From Clostridia bacterium (lineage in GTDB: Bacteria; Bacillota; Clostridia; Oscillospirales; Acutalibacteraceae): DNA of 10,889 nt. The first letter of the stretch is position 1. Each line of letters starts with the position of its first letter. The stretch is from NCBI GenBank assembly GCA_900771085.1, contig CAAGMR010000036.1:1-10889 (forward strand). The letters run 5' to 3'. Made by a program: the position numbers and the translations under genes. Below are positions 1 through 5,523 of the stretch, in pieces. The notes beneath the pieces are model-generated. The model was given only the letters and a program-made list of their open reading frames with translations. It was not told where the DNA came from and did no database searches.

Positions 1-1
1 C

Positions 2-313
2 GACAACGACTTTGGCAGAACAAAGCGTCAGCGCACAGTCCTTTCTGCGTGCATGGAAAAGGTTCAGAATATGTCTATTTCCGAGATTAATGACCTTATT
101 ACCCGTTTTGTTCCACAGATTCATACAGACCTTTCAGCAGGTGAGATGCTCTCAATGGCTCCTGTAATCCTTCAGAGCAAGTCTTATGCCGTTGAGTCTA
201 TCTCAATCCCTAAGAATGGAACCTGGTCTGATTACTGGACTCCAAGCGGACAGGAAGCTCTGGCTGTTGATTTCGAGGCCAACAAGCAGTACTGGGAAAG
301 TATGGTAAGATAA
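2..313 (+). CDS. LytR-CpsA-Psr (LCP) family protein, C-terminal part only
   Basis: The open frame runs in from the window edge and ends at TAA 311-313, giving about 103 residues; an internal ATG at 53 is not the real start. LCP proteins are membrane-bound phosphotransferases that move lipid-linked glycopolymers (teichoic acid, capsule-like polymers) onto peptidoglycan outside the cell. The fragment opens with the conserved LCP motif DFGRTKRQR, whose arginines belong to the lipid-pyrophosphate site, followed by the usual helical tail. It aligns without large gaps to the end of the complete LCP protein at 6630-7997 (DFGRTERQR; TDLS; a small-hydrophobic ending with AN and W), so the two are paralogues. 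The membrane anchor and most of the catalytic domain lie upstream of the window. A terminator follows at once, so this gene ends its own transcript. Confidence 0.9.
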   Translation, partial: DNDFGRTKRQRTVLSACMEKVQNMSISEINDLITRFVPQIHTDLSAGEMLSMAPVILQSKSYAVESISIPKNGTWSDYWTPSGQEALAVDFEANKQYWESMVR

Positions 314-316
314 ATT

Positions 317-348
317 AAAGTGTCCGTGAATTTCATGGACACTTTTTT
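317..348 (+). terminator. Intrinsic terminator after the first LCP gene
   Basis: AAAGTGTCC (317-325) pairs perfectly with GGACACTTT (337-345). The stem can extend inward through TG/CA to leave a small loop. Six T residues at 343-348 follow. It begins 4 bases after the stop codon and isolates the LCP gene from the repeat-protein cluster. Confidence 0.88.
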
Positions 349-358
349 ATTATTTTCA

Positions 359-387
359 TTGAAAATAACTGTTACGTTTCTTATACT
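359..387 (+). promoter_or_regulatory. Sigma-A promoter for the 418-2865 operon
   Basis: TTGAAA (359-364) is followed after exactly 17 bases by TATACT (382-387), each one mismatch from consensus. Predicted transcription start is near 394, which leaves a short leader ahead of the ATG at 418 and almost none ahead of the ATG at 400. Confidence 0.75.
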
Positions 388-402
388 TTTTATATACAAA
401 TG

Positions 403-411
403 AAAGAAGGG
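403..411 (+). promoter_or_regulatory. Ribosome binding site that decides the start at 418
   Basis: AAAGAAGGG lies 6 bases before ATG 418. The in-frame ATG at 400 sits upstream of this site, has no Shine-Dalgarno of its own, and would put six charged or polar residues ahead of the signal peptide. Start 418 is preferred. Confidence 0.7.
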
Positions 412-417
412 TTTTCT

Positions 418-1602
418 ATGATTAAAAATCGTAAAAACATACTGGCTTTTTTACTTTCAGTAGTAATGCTTTTATCCCTTATTCCCATGTCAGTTTTTGC
501 TGCAGAAGAAATTACCTGCGACAAAGCTTATAAGGATGCACAGGGTAATGAAGGTATTAATGTTTTCCTTCCGGGAAACAACAAGTACAAGACTGCAGGT
601 CTTGTAGACGGTGTTTATGTTAATGAGTATCAGGGCAAACTTGACGCTCAGGCTACAATAGACTTTGAGTTCAACATTTCCGGTAATGACTGCAAGAACA
701 TCAATTACAGATCATTCGATGAAGGAAAACTCTTCCTCATGGAATACGACGTTTTCGAAAACATCGACAAGTACACAGATGCTCAGATTGCAGCAGCTAC
801 TTATTATGCTGATTCTGATCTTGGTAACGTTGTTCTCATGGACTACTATGGTCAGAACAATCTTTTTGAGTTTATTTTTGAAGTTCCTGCCAACACTTTA
901 AAGGACGATACCGCATACGTTCTTTGCTTCTCAGACGAAATCAGCGCAGTTCCAACATCTACAAAGCTTGGCAACCCGATCGTAACTCTTTACACAACAT
1001 ATGATGACGTTGTTCGTGTTGAACAGCTTGCAGACGGCGAATGGTATCAGACATATCGTGGAGACAGATTACCGGGTCCAAACGTTGCTCAGAACGAGAA
1101 CGGCTGGTGGTACATTGATGAAAACGGTGCGGTTGACTTCAGCTACACAGGTCTTGCTGAAAACCAGTACGGCTGGTGGCGTATCGAAAACGGTAAGGTA
1201 AACTTTAATGCCAACGGTATTTATGAGAATGAACACGGCTGGTGGAAGGTTTCAAACGGCCAGGTAGACTTTGGCTATACAGGTATTGCCGATAACGAAT
1301 ATGGCTGGTGGAGAATCGTAAACGGCGCAGTTGACTTCGACGCAAACGGTGTATACCAGAATGAATATGGCTGGTGGTACGTTAAGAACGGTAAGGTTGA
1401 CTTCTCTTACACAGGCGTGGCTCAGAACGACTACGGCTGGTGGCGTATTGAAAAAGGCAAGGTAAACTTCAATTACAACGGTATCGCTTCTAACGAATAC
1501 GGTTCATGGTATATCCGTGACGGTGCAGTTAAGTTCAGCTATAGCGGTCGCATTCAGATTAAAGATACTATTTATACTATTCAGAACGGTAGAGTAGTAT
1601 AA
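418..1602 (+). CDS. Secreted surface protein with GWW-type repeats (394 aa)
   Basis: I do not recognise the specific protein. Residues 1-29 form a signal peptide: a basic start (KNRK), a hydrophobic core, and a cleavage site near VFAA. Residues about 30-215 form a non-repetitive, probably beta-rich acidic domain that I cannot assign; it holds two of the few cysteines. A short N-cap (DGEWYQTYRGDR) leads into seven 22-residue repeats with the core NEYGWWxVxNGxVxF from about residue 223. The last repeat changes GWW to GSW and is followed by a closing segment ending in QNGRVV. There is no LPXTG, SLH or transmembrane anchor, so any wall attachment must come from the repeats. The gene is first in an operon with 1630-2865, separated by 27 bases with no terminator. 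The likely role is a wall-associated protein whose N-terminal domain is displayed by the repeat module; ligand and function are unknown. Confidence 0.85.
   Translation: MIKNRKNILAFLLSVVMLLSLIPMSVFAAEEITCDKAYKDAQGNEGINVFLPGNNKYKTAGLVDGVYVNEYQGKLDAQATIDFEFNISGNDCKNINYRSFDEGKLFLMEYDVFENIDKYTDAQIAAATYYADSDLGNVVLMDYYGQNNLFEFIFEVPANTLKDDTAYVLCFSDEISAVPTSTKLGNPIVTLYTTYDDVVRVEQLADGEWYQTYRGDRLPGPNVAQNENGWWYIDENGAVDFSYTGLAENQYGWWRIENGKVNFNANGIYENEHGWWKVSNGQVDFGYTGIADNEYGWWRIVNGAVDFDANGVYQNEYGWWYVKNGKVDFSYTGVAQNDYGWWRIEKGKVNFNYNGIASNEYGSWYIRDGAVKFSYSGRIQIKDTIYTIQNGRVV
1084..1599 (+). repeat. Seven 66-bp coding repeats plus C-cap (GWW repeats)
   Basis: Tandem in-frame 66-bp units, each encoding 22 residues of the type (L/I/V)(A/Y)xNEYGWWxVxNGxVxFxxxG. 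Two unit types occur in this array. Units ending in NANG or DANG are followed by a unit starting IY or VY. Units ending in YTG or YNG are followed by one starting with (L/I/V)A. The units diverge at DNA level, but short blocks are shared with the next gene: 1354-1377 is identical to 2482-2505. Confidence 0.9.
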
Positions 1603-1629
1603 ATATAGATTAAGGAGAAAAACACACTT

Positions 1630-2865
1630 ATGAAAAGACGAATTGTTGCAATAGTTCTGGTTCTCGCAATGGTTCTTACAATTGTTCCTGCAGCCGTCCT
1701 GGCTCTTGGAGCAGACGCTGAAGAGGCAGATGATTATTCCTTTATAGCTCTTTGGCCATCAGAAGACAATGTCGATATGAAACTCATCTATGACGGCGAA
1801 AGCGGAAACGTTGATGCCGTAGATGGCATCGCTTTTGACAGCTCAACTTCAACTCTTTCTATCAGTAACGTGAATTTGAGTGCTTACAGCCTTTATATTA
1901 ATAATATGAAGACTGTTAATATTGCTGTTGACGGCTATAACACACTTAACTCTATTACAGTAAGTGACGGTAATCTTAATATCGGCGGTTCAGGTATCCT
2001 GACTCTTGACTGCAGATATTATTTTGGAGTTCCTTTAGCTCTTTATGAAACCAATGCAGCTGTAAGACCAACTCTTAACGTTGCGGAATCTGTTAGCCTC
2101 AAACTTTACCCATACAATACGGATGGGGAAGAGATTGTAATGATGACAGAGTCTTATGACCCTTCCGATCTTTCAGCTCTCTTTAACATTGAACCGGAAG
2201 TAACAACAGACTTTGATGTTCTTCAGGCAAGAGATGATTCCACAGGAACAACCATATACAATAACTATGTTTATGCTGACAGCCTTATTACTGCAGGTAA
2301 GACTCCATATGACGAGGCTTATTATGACAAGTCAGCAGGGGTAACACTCAGACAGAGCACAGACGGTAACTGGTATACATATAAAAATGGTTCCAGAATC
2401 AATTTCATCGGCCTCGTTGAAAACGAATATGGCTGGTGGAGAGTAGAGAACGGCAAGGTAAACTTCAACGCTAACGGCGTGTACCAGAATGAATATGGCT
2501 GGTGGAAATGTGAAAGCGGTAAAGTAAACTTCAGTGCCAACACTGTTGCCGGCAACAGCTATGGCTGGTGGAAGATTACAGACGGTCATGTTGATTTCAG
2601 TTACTGGGGAATTGCTCAGAACGAATACGGCTGGTGGAGAATTGAAGGCGGTGCCGTAAACTTCAACGCCAACGGCGTATACGAAAATGAATATGGCTGG
2701 TGGAAAGTAACCAACGGACAGGTTGACTTCTCATTCAGAGGACTTGCTGCCAATGACTACGGATGGTGGTACCTCAGAGATGGTAAAGTTGACTTCAGTT
2801 ACAACGGACGTGCTACCAATGAATACGGTACATGGAAGGTTGTAAACGGTAAAGTCGTGTTCTAA
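1630..2865 (+). CDS. Secreted surface protein: beta-repeat domain plus GWW repeats (411 aa)
   Basis: The start ATG has AAGGAG at 1612-1617, a rather long 12-base spacing. The signal peptide is about residues 1-31 (MKRR, hydrophobic core, then ALGADAEE). Residues about 35-230 hold a domain with the pattern STSTLSISNV ... MKTVNIAVDGYNTL ... GNLNIGGSGILTLD. This resembles the short beta-strand ladder (TLTLnny / dLtI..GtNtI / LtI.GsGtLt) seen in Firmicutes surface proteins with carbohydrate-binding beta-helix domains; that link is from memory and tentative. The N-cap TDGNWYTYKNG is followed by seven GWW-type units. The final unit reads NEYGTWKVVNGKVVF and the protein stops there, lacking the extra closing segment of its siblings. 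The gene shares the operon with 418-1602 and ends it. It is probably exported and wall-bound through the repeats, with the ladder domain as the functional head. Confidence 0.85.
   Translation: MKRRIVAIVLVLAMVLTIVPAAVLALGADAEEADDYSFIALWPSEDNVDMKLIYDGESGNVDAVDGIAFDSSTSTLSISNVNLSAYSLYINNMKTVNIAVDGYNTLNSITVSDGNLNIGGSGILTLDCRYYFGVPLALYETNAAVRPTLNVAESVSLKLYPYNTDGEEIVMMTESYDPSDLSALFNIEPEVTTDFDVLQARDDSTGTTIYNNYVYADSLITAGKTPYDEAYYDKSAGVTLRQSTDGNWYTYKNGSRINFIGLVENEYGWWRVENGKVNFNANGVYQNEYGWWKCESGKVNFSANTVAGNSYGWWKITDGHVDFSYWGIAQNEYGWWRIEGGAVNFNANGVYENEYGWWKVTNGQVDFSFRGLAANDYGWWYLRDGKVDFSYNGRATNEYGTWKVVNGKVVF
2356..2862 (+). repeat. N-cap and seven GWW coding repeats
   Basis: After the N-cap the array reads as 22-residue units starting LVENEY, VYQNEY, VAGNSY, IAQNEY, VYENEY, LAANDY and RATNEY. 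The third unit follows an atypical NFSANT end and starts VA. The two proper NANG ends are both followed by VY. The last unit has GTW in place of GWW and is truncated. Confidence 0.9.
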
Positions 2866-2885
2866 AAACGTTATAATCTATTGTA

Positions 2886-2922
2886 AAAAATGCAGTATTC
2901 TTACACGGAATACTGCATTTTT
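2886..2922 (+). terminator. Strong intrinsic terminator ending the two-gene operon
   Basis: A perfect 15-bp inverted repeat: AAAAATGCAGTATTC (2886-2900), loop TTACACG (2901-2907), GAATACTGCATTTTT (2908-2922). It ends in five T and has A-residues on the 5' arm, so it could work in both directions. It lies 20 bases after the stop codon of the gene at 1630-2865. Confidence 0.93.
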
Positions 2923-2955
2923 ATCTTCCATTAGTAACAAAATGATTACAAAAAT

Positions 2956-2984
2956 TTGACAGTTTGGTGACATAAGTTTATAAT
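2956..2984 (+). promoter_or_regulatory. Perfect consensus sigma-A promoter for the hydrolase gene
   Basis: TTGACA (2956-2961), a 17-base spacer, then TATAAT (2979-2984). Both hexamers and the spacing match consensus exactly. Predicted transcription start is near 2991, about 25 bases before the start codon. This is the strongest promoter in the window. Confidence 0.88.
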
Positions 2985-3014
2985 ACAAGCGTTAATTTTA
3001 ACGGAGGTATTATT

Positions 3015-3878
3015 ATGTCCAACGTAAAGACAGCTGTTTACGCTTCTTCTAAAAAGCTTATTGCTATCATTCTTGTTGCCCTTATGGCGCTCAGCGTAAC
3101 AGTTATTTCAACAAAAGCAGTTTCAAATGAACAGTATTGCTATAATTTCCTGACTTCCAATTGCGGATTCAACCGCGCTGCTGCTTGCGGTGTTCTCGCA
3201 AACATCAAGGAGGAGTCAAACTTTAATCCTAAGGCATCAGGCGACAGCTCAAAGAGCTACGGCATCTGCCAGTGGAACTCTTCAAGAAAGACATCTCTTA
3301 TCAAGTTCTGTCAGAGAAATGGTCTTGATTACACATCTCTCTATGGTCAGCTCAGCTACCTTAAGAATGAACTTGTTTATGACTATCCTGAAGTAGGCAA
3401 GTATCTTGTAAACACAGCAAACAATTCTCAGGGCGCTTACAATGCAGGTTATTACTTCTGCTACAACTATGAACGTCCTGCAAACAAGTCTTCAAAGTCT
3501 CAGGCAAGAGGACGTTCCGCTCAGACATTCTTCAGCAAGTATGCCGGCGTTACAAGCTCTTCAGTATCAGCATCTGTTGGTTCTACAGCTGCCAAGCCTG
3601 TTGAAGGCACAAACAAGACTTTTGAAGTTGGTACTTATAAGGTTGCTGCAAATGGCACAAACCTTAACATGCGTTCAGGCGCAGGCACAGGTTATAAGAT
3701 TGTTGCCAAGGTTCCTGATGCTACAATCATCAATGTAACAGCAGTTAACGGTTCATGGGGTAAGACAACTTACAACGGAACAGAAGGCTGGGTTTCACTT
3801 ACATGGTGTGAAAAGCAGGCTAACCAGAACTTCGATCTTCTCAAGTTCATCAACTCATTCGTTCCAAAAGCTCAGTAA
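3015..3878 (+). CDS. Secreted peptidoglycan hydrolase: phage-tail-lysozyme-like domain + SH3
   Basis: The start has GGAGG (3003-3007) at 7 bases. Residues 1-36 are a signal peptide (SSKKLIAIILVALMALSV, then TKAVS). Residues about 37-178 match the phage tail lysozyme type of muramidase: QYCYNFLTSN near the start, then GVLANIKEESNFNP with Glu67 in the expected catalytic position, then SYGICQWN (81-88), then an all-alpha part with NSQGAYNAGYYFCYNYERP. Residues about 205-270 form a bacterial SH3 domain with the diagnostic LNMRSGAGTGYKIV and EGWVSLTW. Such SH3 domains bind peptidoglycan stem peptides or cross-bridges. The predicted role is to cleave wall glycan outside the cell during remodelling or turnover; the bond cut is inferred from the family. 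It is the only cluster member without GWW repeats, and its signal peptide closely resembles that of the gene at 3979. A wholly phage-derived origin is unlikely: it has a signal peptide, a host-type promoter and no phage neighbours. Confidence 0.85.
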   Translation: MSNVKTAVYASSKKLIAIILVALMALSVTVISTKAVSNEQYCYNFLTSNCGFNRAAACGVLANIKEESNFNPKASGDSSKSYGICQWNSSRKTSLIKFCQRNGLDYTSLYGQLSYLKNELVYDYPEVGKYLVNTANNSQGAYNAGYYFCYNYERPANKSSKSQARGRSAQTFFSKYAGVTSSSVSASVGSTAAKPVEGTNKTFEVGTYKVAANGTNLNMRSGAGTGYKIVAKVPDATIINVTAVNGSWGKTTYNGTEGWVSLTWCEKQANQNFDLLKFINSFVPKAQ

Positions 3879-3880
3879 AA

Positions 3881-3915
3881 TTTACATTATATTCATTACT
3901 TTTTGAATTAATGTA
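3881..3915 (+). other. AT-rich imperfect hairpin after the hydrolase gene
   Basis: TACATTA (3883-3889) pairs with TAATGTA (3909-3915) and ATTCA (3891-3895) with TGAAT (3904-3908), with one bulged T at 3890 and loop TTACTTTT. No U-tract follows, so it is at best a weak terminator or a 3'-end stabiliser. It lies just upstream of the next promoter. Confidence 0.35.
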
Positions 3916-3916
3916 G

Positions 3917-3946
3917 TGGTAAATGTATGTCTTTTACTGCTATAAT
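3917..3946 (+). promoter_or_regulatory. Probable extended -10 promoter for the gene at 3979
   Basis: TGCTATAAT (3938-3946) is a perfect extended -10 element. The -35 region near 3917-3923 (TGGTAAA) is poor. Predicted transcription start is near 3953. It contrasts with the full-consensus promoter of the gene before it. Confidence 0.6.
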
Positions 3947-3963
3947 GTGTGAGTAAAATAATG

Positions 3964-3969
3964 AAGGAG
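3964..3969 (+). promoter_or_regulatory. Ribosome binding site favouring start 3979 over 3973
   Basis: AAGGAG sits 9 bases before ATG 3979 but only 3 bases before the in-frame ATG at 3973. The normal range is about 5-9, so 3979 is preferred. The difference is only two residues (Met-Thr). Confidence 0.6.
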
Positions 3970-3978
3970 TGAATGACA

Positions 3979-4782
3979 ATGACAAACACAAACTCATCCA
4001 ACCGAATTATGCGCAAAGTTCTTGCGGTTATCTTAGCTGCTGTCATGGCTCTTTCGGTTGCAATTGGGGTATCATTCTCTCATAAGGCAAAGGCTGCCAA
4101 TGTTTATCTTGGCTACAGCATTTCAGACAACAAATGGTATGCTTATGAGAATGGTAAAGTAGCAACAAACTATGTTGGTCTTGTTCCTAACGAGTTTGGC
4201 TGGTGGTATGTCGAAGATGGTGAAATCGACTGGACTTACACCGGACTCTGTCAGAACGAGTACGGCTGGTGGTACGTTAACAATGGCTATGTTAACTTCA
4301 ACTACAATGGTATTGCTGTTAACGAGTATGGCTATTGGGTAGTTACAAACGGCTACATCAACTTTGATACTAACGGATTCATCTTCACTACAATCGACGG
4401 CGAAACAGCATTCTGGCATGTTAAGGGCGGCGCTATTGACTTCAGAGGCAAGGGTGTTGACCATTACCAGGGCGGCGGCTGGTGGTATTACAACCACGGC
4501 ATGATCGACTTCGATTACACAGGTCCTGCTTCTAACGAGTATGGCACATGGCGTATCGAAAACGGTTGCGTAAACTTCAATGCTAACGGTCTTTACCCAA
4601 GCAGTAATGGCGACTGGTACATGTATGAAGACGGTCAGCTCGATACCTTCTACAATGGTATGGCTGAAAACGAATACGGCACATGGTATGTTCGTGATGG
4701 TAAAGTAAGATTTGACGTTACAGGCACAAGAAAGATTAACGGTAAACAATACAAAGTAATCAACGGTGCTGTTCAACTCTAA
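3979..4782 (+). CDS. Secreted protein made almost entirely of GWW-type repeats (267 aa)
   Basis: The signal peptide is about residues 1-39 (RKVLAVILAAVMALSV, then SHKAKA). The mature protein then enters the repeat array directly, with no separate head domain: N-cap DNKWYAYENGK, then about eight units and a C-cap. The array is the most divergent of the five. Two central units are longer, with FWHVKGGAIDFRGKG and GGGWWYYNHGMIDFDYTG in place of NEYGWW units, and several units carry YGYW or YGTW. The terminal unit has GTW followed by a closing segment KINGKQYKVINGAVQL. The product may be a structural wall protein, a decoy or occupier of repeat-binding sites, or a lectin whose central variant units bind something else; the sequence cannot decide. 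It has its own probable promoter and a strong terminator. The start could also be 3973. Confidence 0.8.
   Translation: MTNTNSSNRIMRKVLAVILAAVMALSVAIGVSFSHKAKAANVYLGYSISDNKWYAYENGKVATNYVGLVPNEFGWWYVEDGEIDWTYTGLCQNEYGWWYVNNGYVNFNYNGIAVNEYGYWVVTNGYINFDTNGFIFTTIDGETAFWHVKGGAIDFRGKGVDHYQGGGWWYYNHGMIDFDYTGPASNEYGTWRIENGCVNFNANGLYPSSNGDWYMYEDGQLDTFYNGMAENEYGTWYVRDGKVRFDVTGTRKINGKQYKVINGAVQL
4114..4779 (+). repeat. Divergent GWW coding repeats filling the mature protein
   Basis: Units start LVPNEF, LCQNEY, IAVNEY, then two irregular longer units (about 4378-4515), then PASNEY, LYPSSN and MAENEY, plus the C-cap. The NFNANG end near 4570-4590 is again followed by LY, in keeping with the pairing rule of the other arrays. 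Confidence 0.85.
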
Positions 4783-4799
4783 TTAGCATTAAATGTCTG

Positions 4800-4832
4800 G
4801 CTCACCGAATTACAATTCGGTGAGCTTTTTTT
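4800..4832 (+). terminator. Strong intrinsic terminator between two repeat-protein genes
   Basis: GCTCACCGAAT (4800-4810), loop TACA, ATTCGGTGAGC (4815-4825): 11 perfect base pairs, followed by seven T (4826-4832). The next start codon is only 14 bases beyond, with no convincing promoter in between. Confidence 0.92.
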
Positions 4833-4846
4833 ATAGGTGATCAATT

Positions 4847-5446
4847 ATGACAAAGCTTGTAAACACAAAGTCAAAGCAGCTCATCCTTCTTCTGATCTCT
4901 TTAATACTCATTGCAGCCTGCGCGGTTACAATCGGTTTTAAAAGACAGGCGAGTGCTGACAATGCCGCACTTGCAGAGAAGGTTTCCGGCACAGTAATCG
5001 AAGCAAAGTCTCCGATTACCGAAAAGGAAAAGACAACAGTTGCTGACACAACTCCTTCAGTAAAACAGGCTTCAGACGGAAACTGGTACTATTACACAGG
5101 TAAGAACGTTAACAAGTCATATAACGGCCTTGCTTCCAATGAGTATGGCTGGTGGAAGATAACCAATGGCATGGTAGACTTCGGCTATTGGGGCGTTGTA
5201 CAGAACGAATACGGCTGGTGGGTAGTTCAGAATGGCCAGGTTAACTTTAACTTTACAGGCCTTGCTTCTAACGAATTCGGCTGGTGGTTCATTAACGGCG
5301 GATGCGTAGACTTCAACTATACAGGTCTTGCTTCCAACGAATACGGACTCTGGTACATTAAGAATGGTGCAGTTCAGTTCGATTATTCCGGAACCCTTAC
5401 TGTTGGAACTAAGAAATACAACATCAAAAACGGTTGTGTTGTCTGA
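4847..5446 (+). CDS. Small secreted GWW-repeat protein (199 aa)
   Basis: The ribosome binding site is modest (AGGTGAT, 4835-4841). Residues 1-37 form a long hydrophobic export signal (KSKQLILLLISLILIAAC, then VTIGFKRQASA) that may be cleaved after ASA or kept as a membrane anchor. IAAC at 22-25 superficially fits a lipobox. Residues about 38-75 are a charged, Lys/Glu/Thr-rich spacer. An N-cap (SDGNWYYYTGKN) and four units follow, starting LASNEY, VVQNEY, LASNEF and LASNEY; the last has GLW instead of GWW. A C-cap ends in KNGCVV. This is the shortest and simplest array. The gene begins 14 bases after a strong terminator, so expression probably depends on read-through from the gene at 3979. No terminator is visible after it; a promoter-like site follows. 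The role is unknown beyond probable wall binding. Confidence 0.8.
   Translation: MTKLVNTKSKQLILLLISLILIAACAVTIGFKRQASADNAALAEKVSGTVIEAKSPITEKEKTTVADTTPSVKQASDGNWYYYTGKNVNKSYNGLASNEYGWWKITNGMVDFGYWGVVQNEYGWWVVQNGQVNFNFTGLASNEFGWWFINGGCVDFNYTGLASNEYGLWYIKNGAVQFDYSGTLTVGTKKYNIKNGCVV
5066..5443 (+). repeat. N-cap, four GWW coding repeats and C-cap
   Basis: The minimal version of the module: a cap with WYYY, four 22-residue units, the last with GLW, and a closing segment of about 17 residues (TVGTKKYNIKNG). Three of the four units start LASNE, the most uniform set in the window, which may point to recent unit duplication. Confidence 0.88.
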
Positions 5447-5461
5447 TTTTTGCGATATTTA

Positions 5462-5490
5462 TTGACAAAGTATTAATTATAAGTGACAAT
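5462..5490 (+). promoter_or_regulatory. Possible promoter for the gene at 5524
   Basis: A perfect TTGACA (5462-5467) with a 17-base spacer to GACAAT (5485-5490), which matches the -10 consensus at only four of six positions. TATAAC at 5490-5495 is a better hexamer, but its 22-base spacing is too long. A promoter here is likely because the 5447-5523 gap has no other purpose; the exact -10 is uncertain. Confidence 0.5.
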
Positions 5491-5523
5491 ATAACGGTAA
5501 AATTTTAGAAGTGAGGTAGACTA

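Noticed and set aside
2322..2589. Minus-strand open frames of 77 and 85 codons within the repeats of the gene at 1630.
   Set aside because: Same repeat-shadow effect, two overlapping frames over one array, no start signals.
3015..3878. A prophage remnant, because of the phage-tail-lysozyme-like domain.
   Set aside because: The protein has a signal peptide and SH3 domain and a host promoter, with no holin, tail or integrase genes nearby; the domain is also common in bacterial wall hydrolases.
4123..4776. A 217-codon open frame on the minus strand, antisense to the repeat-only protein gene.
   Set aside because: It mirrors the repeat composition of the + strand gene (Trp/Gly/Asn-rich codons lack reverse-strand stops in one frame). 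It has no ribosome binding site, and its translation shows only a periodic Val/Ile pattern.
4810..4837. A promoter (TTACAA, 16 bases, TATAGG) overlapping the terminator before the gene at 4847.
   Set aside because: Three of six and four of six matches only, and the implied start would leave almost no leader before the ATG.
4910..4924. A lipobox (IAAC) in the signal region of the protein at 4847, suggesting a lipoprotein.
   Set aside because: The hydrophobic core continues past the Cys and an ASA-type cleavage site follows, so an ordinary signal peptide or anchor is at least as likely.
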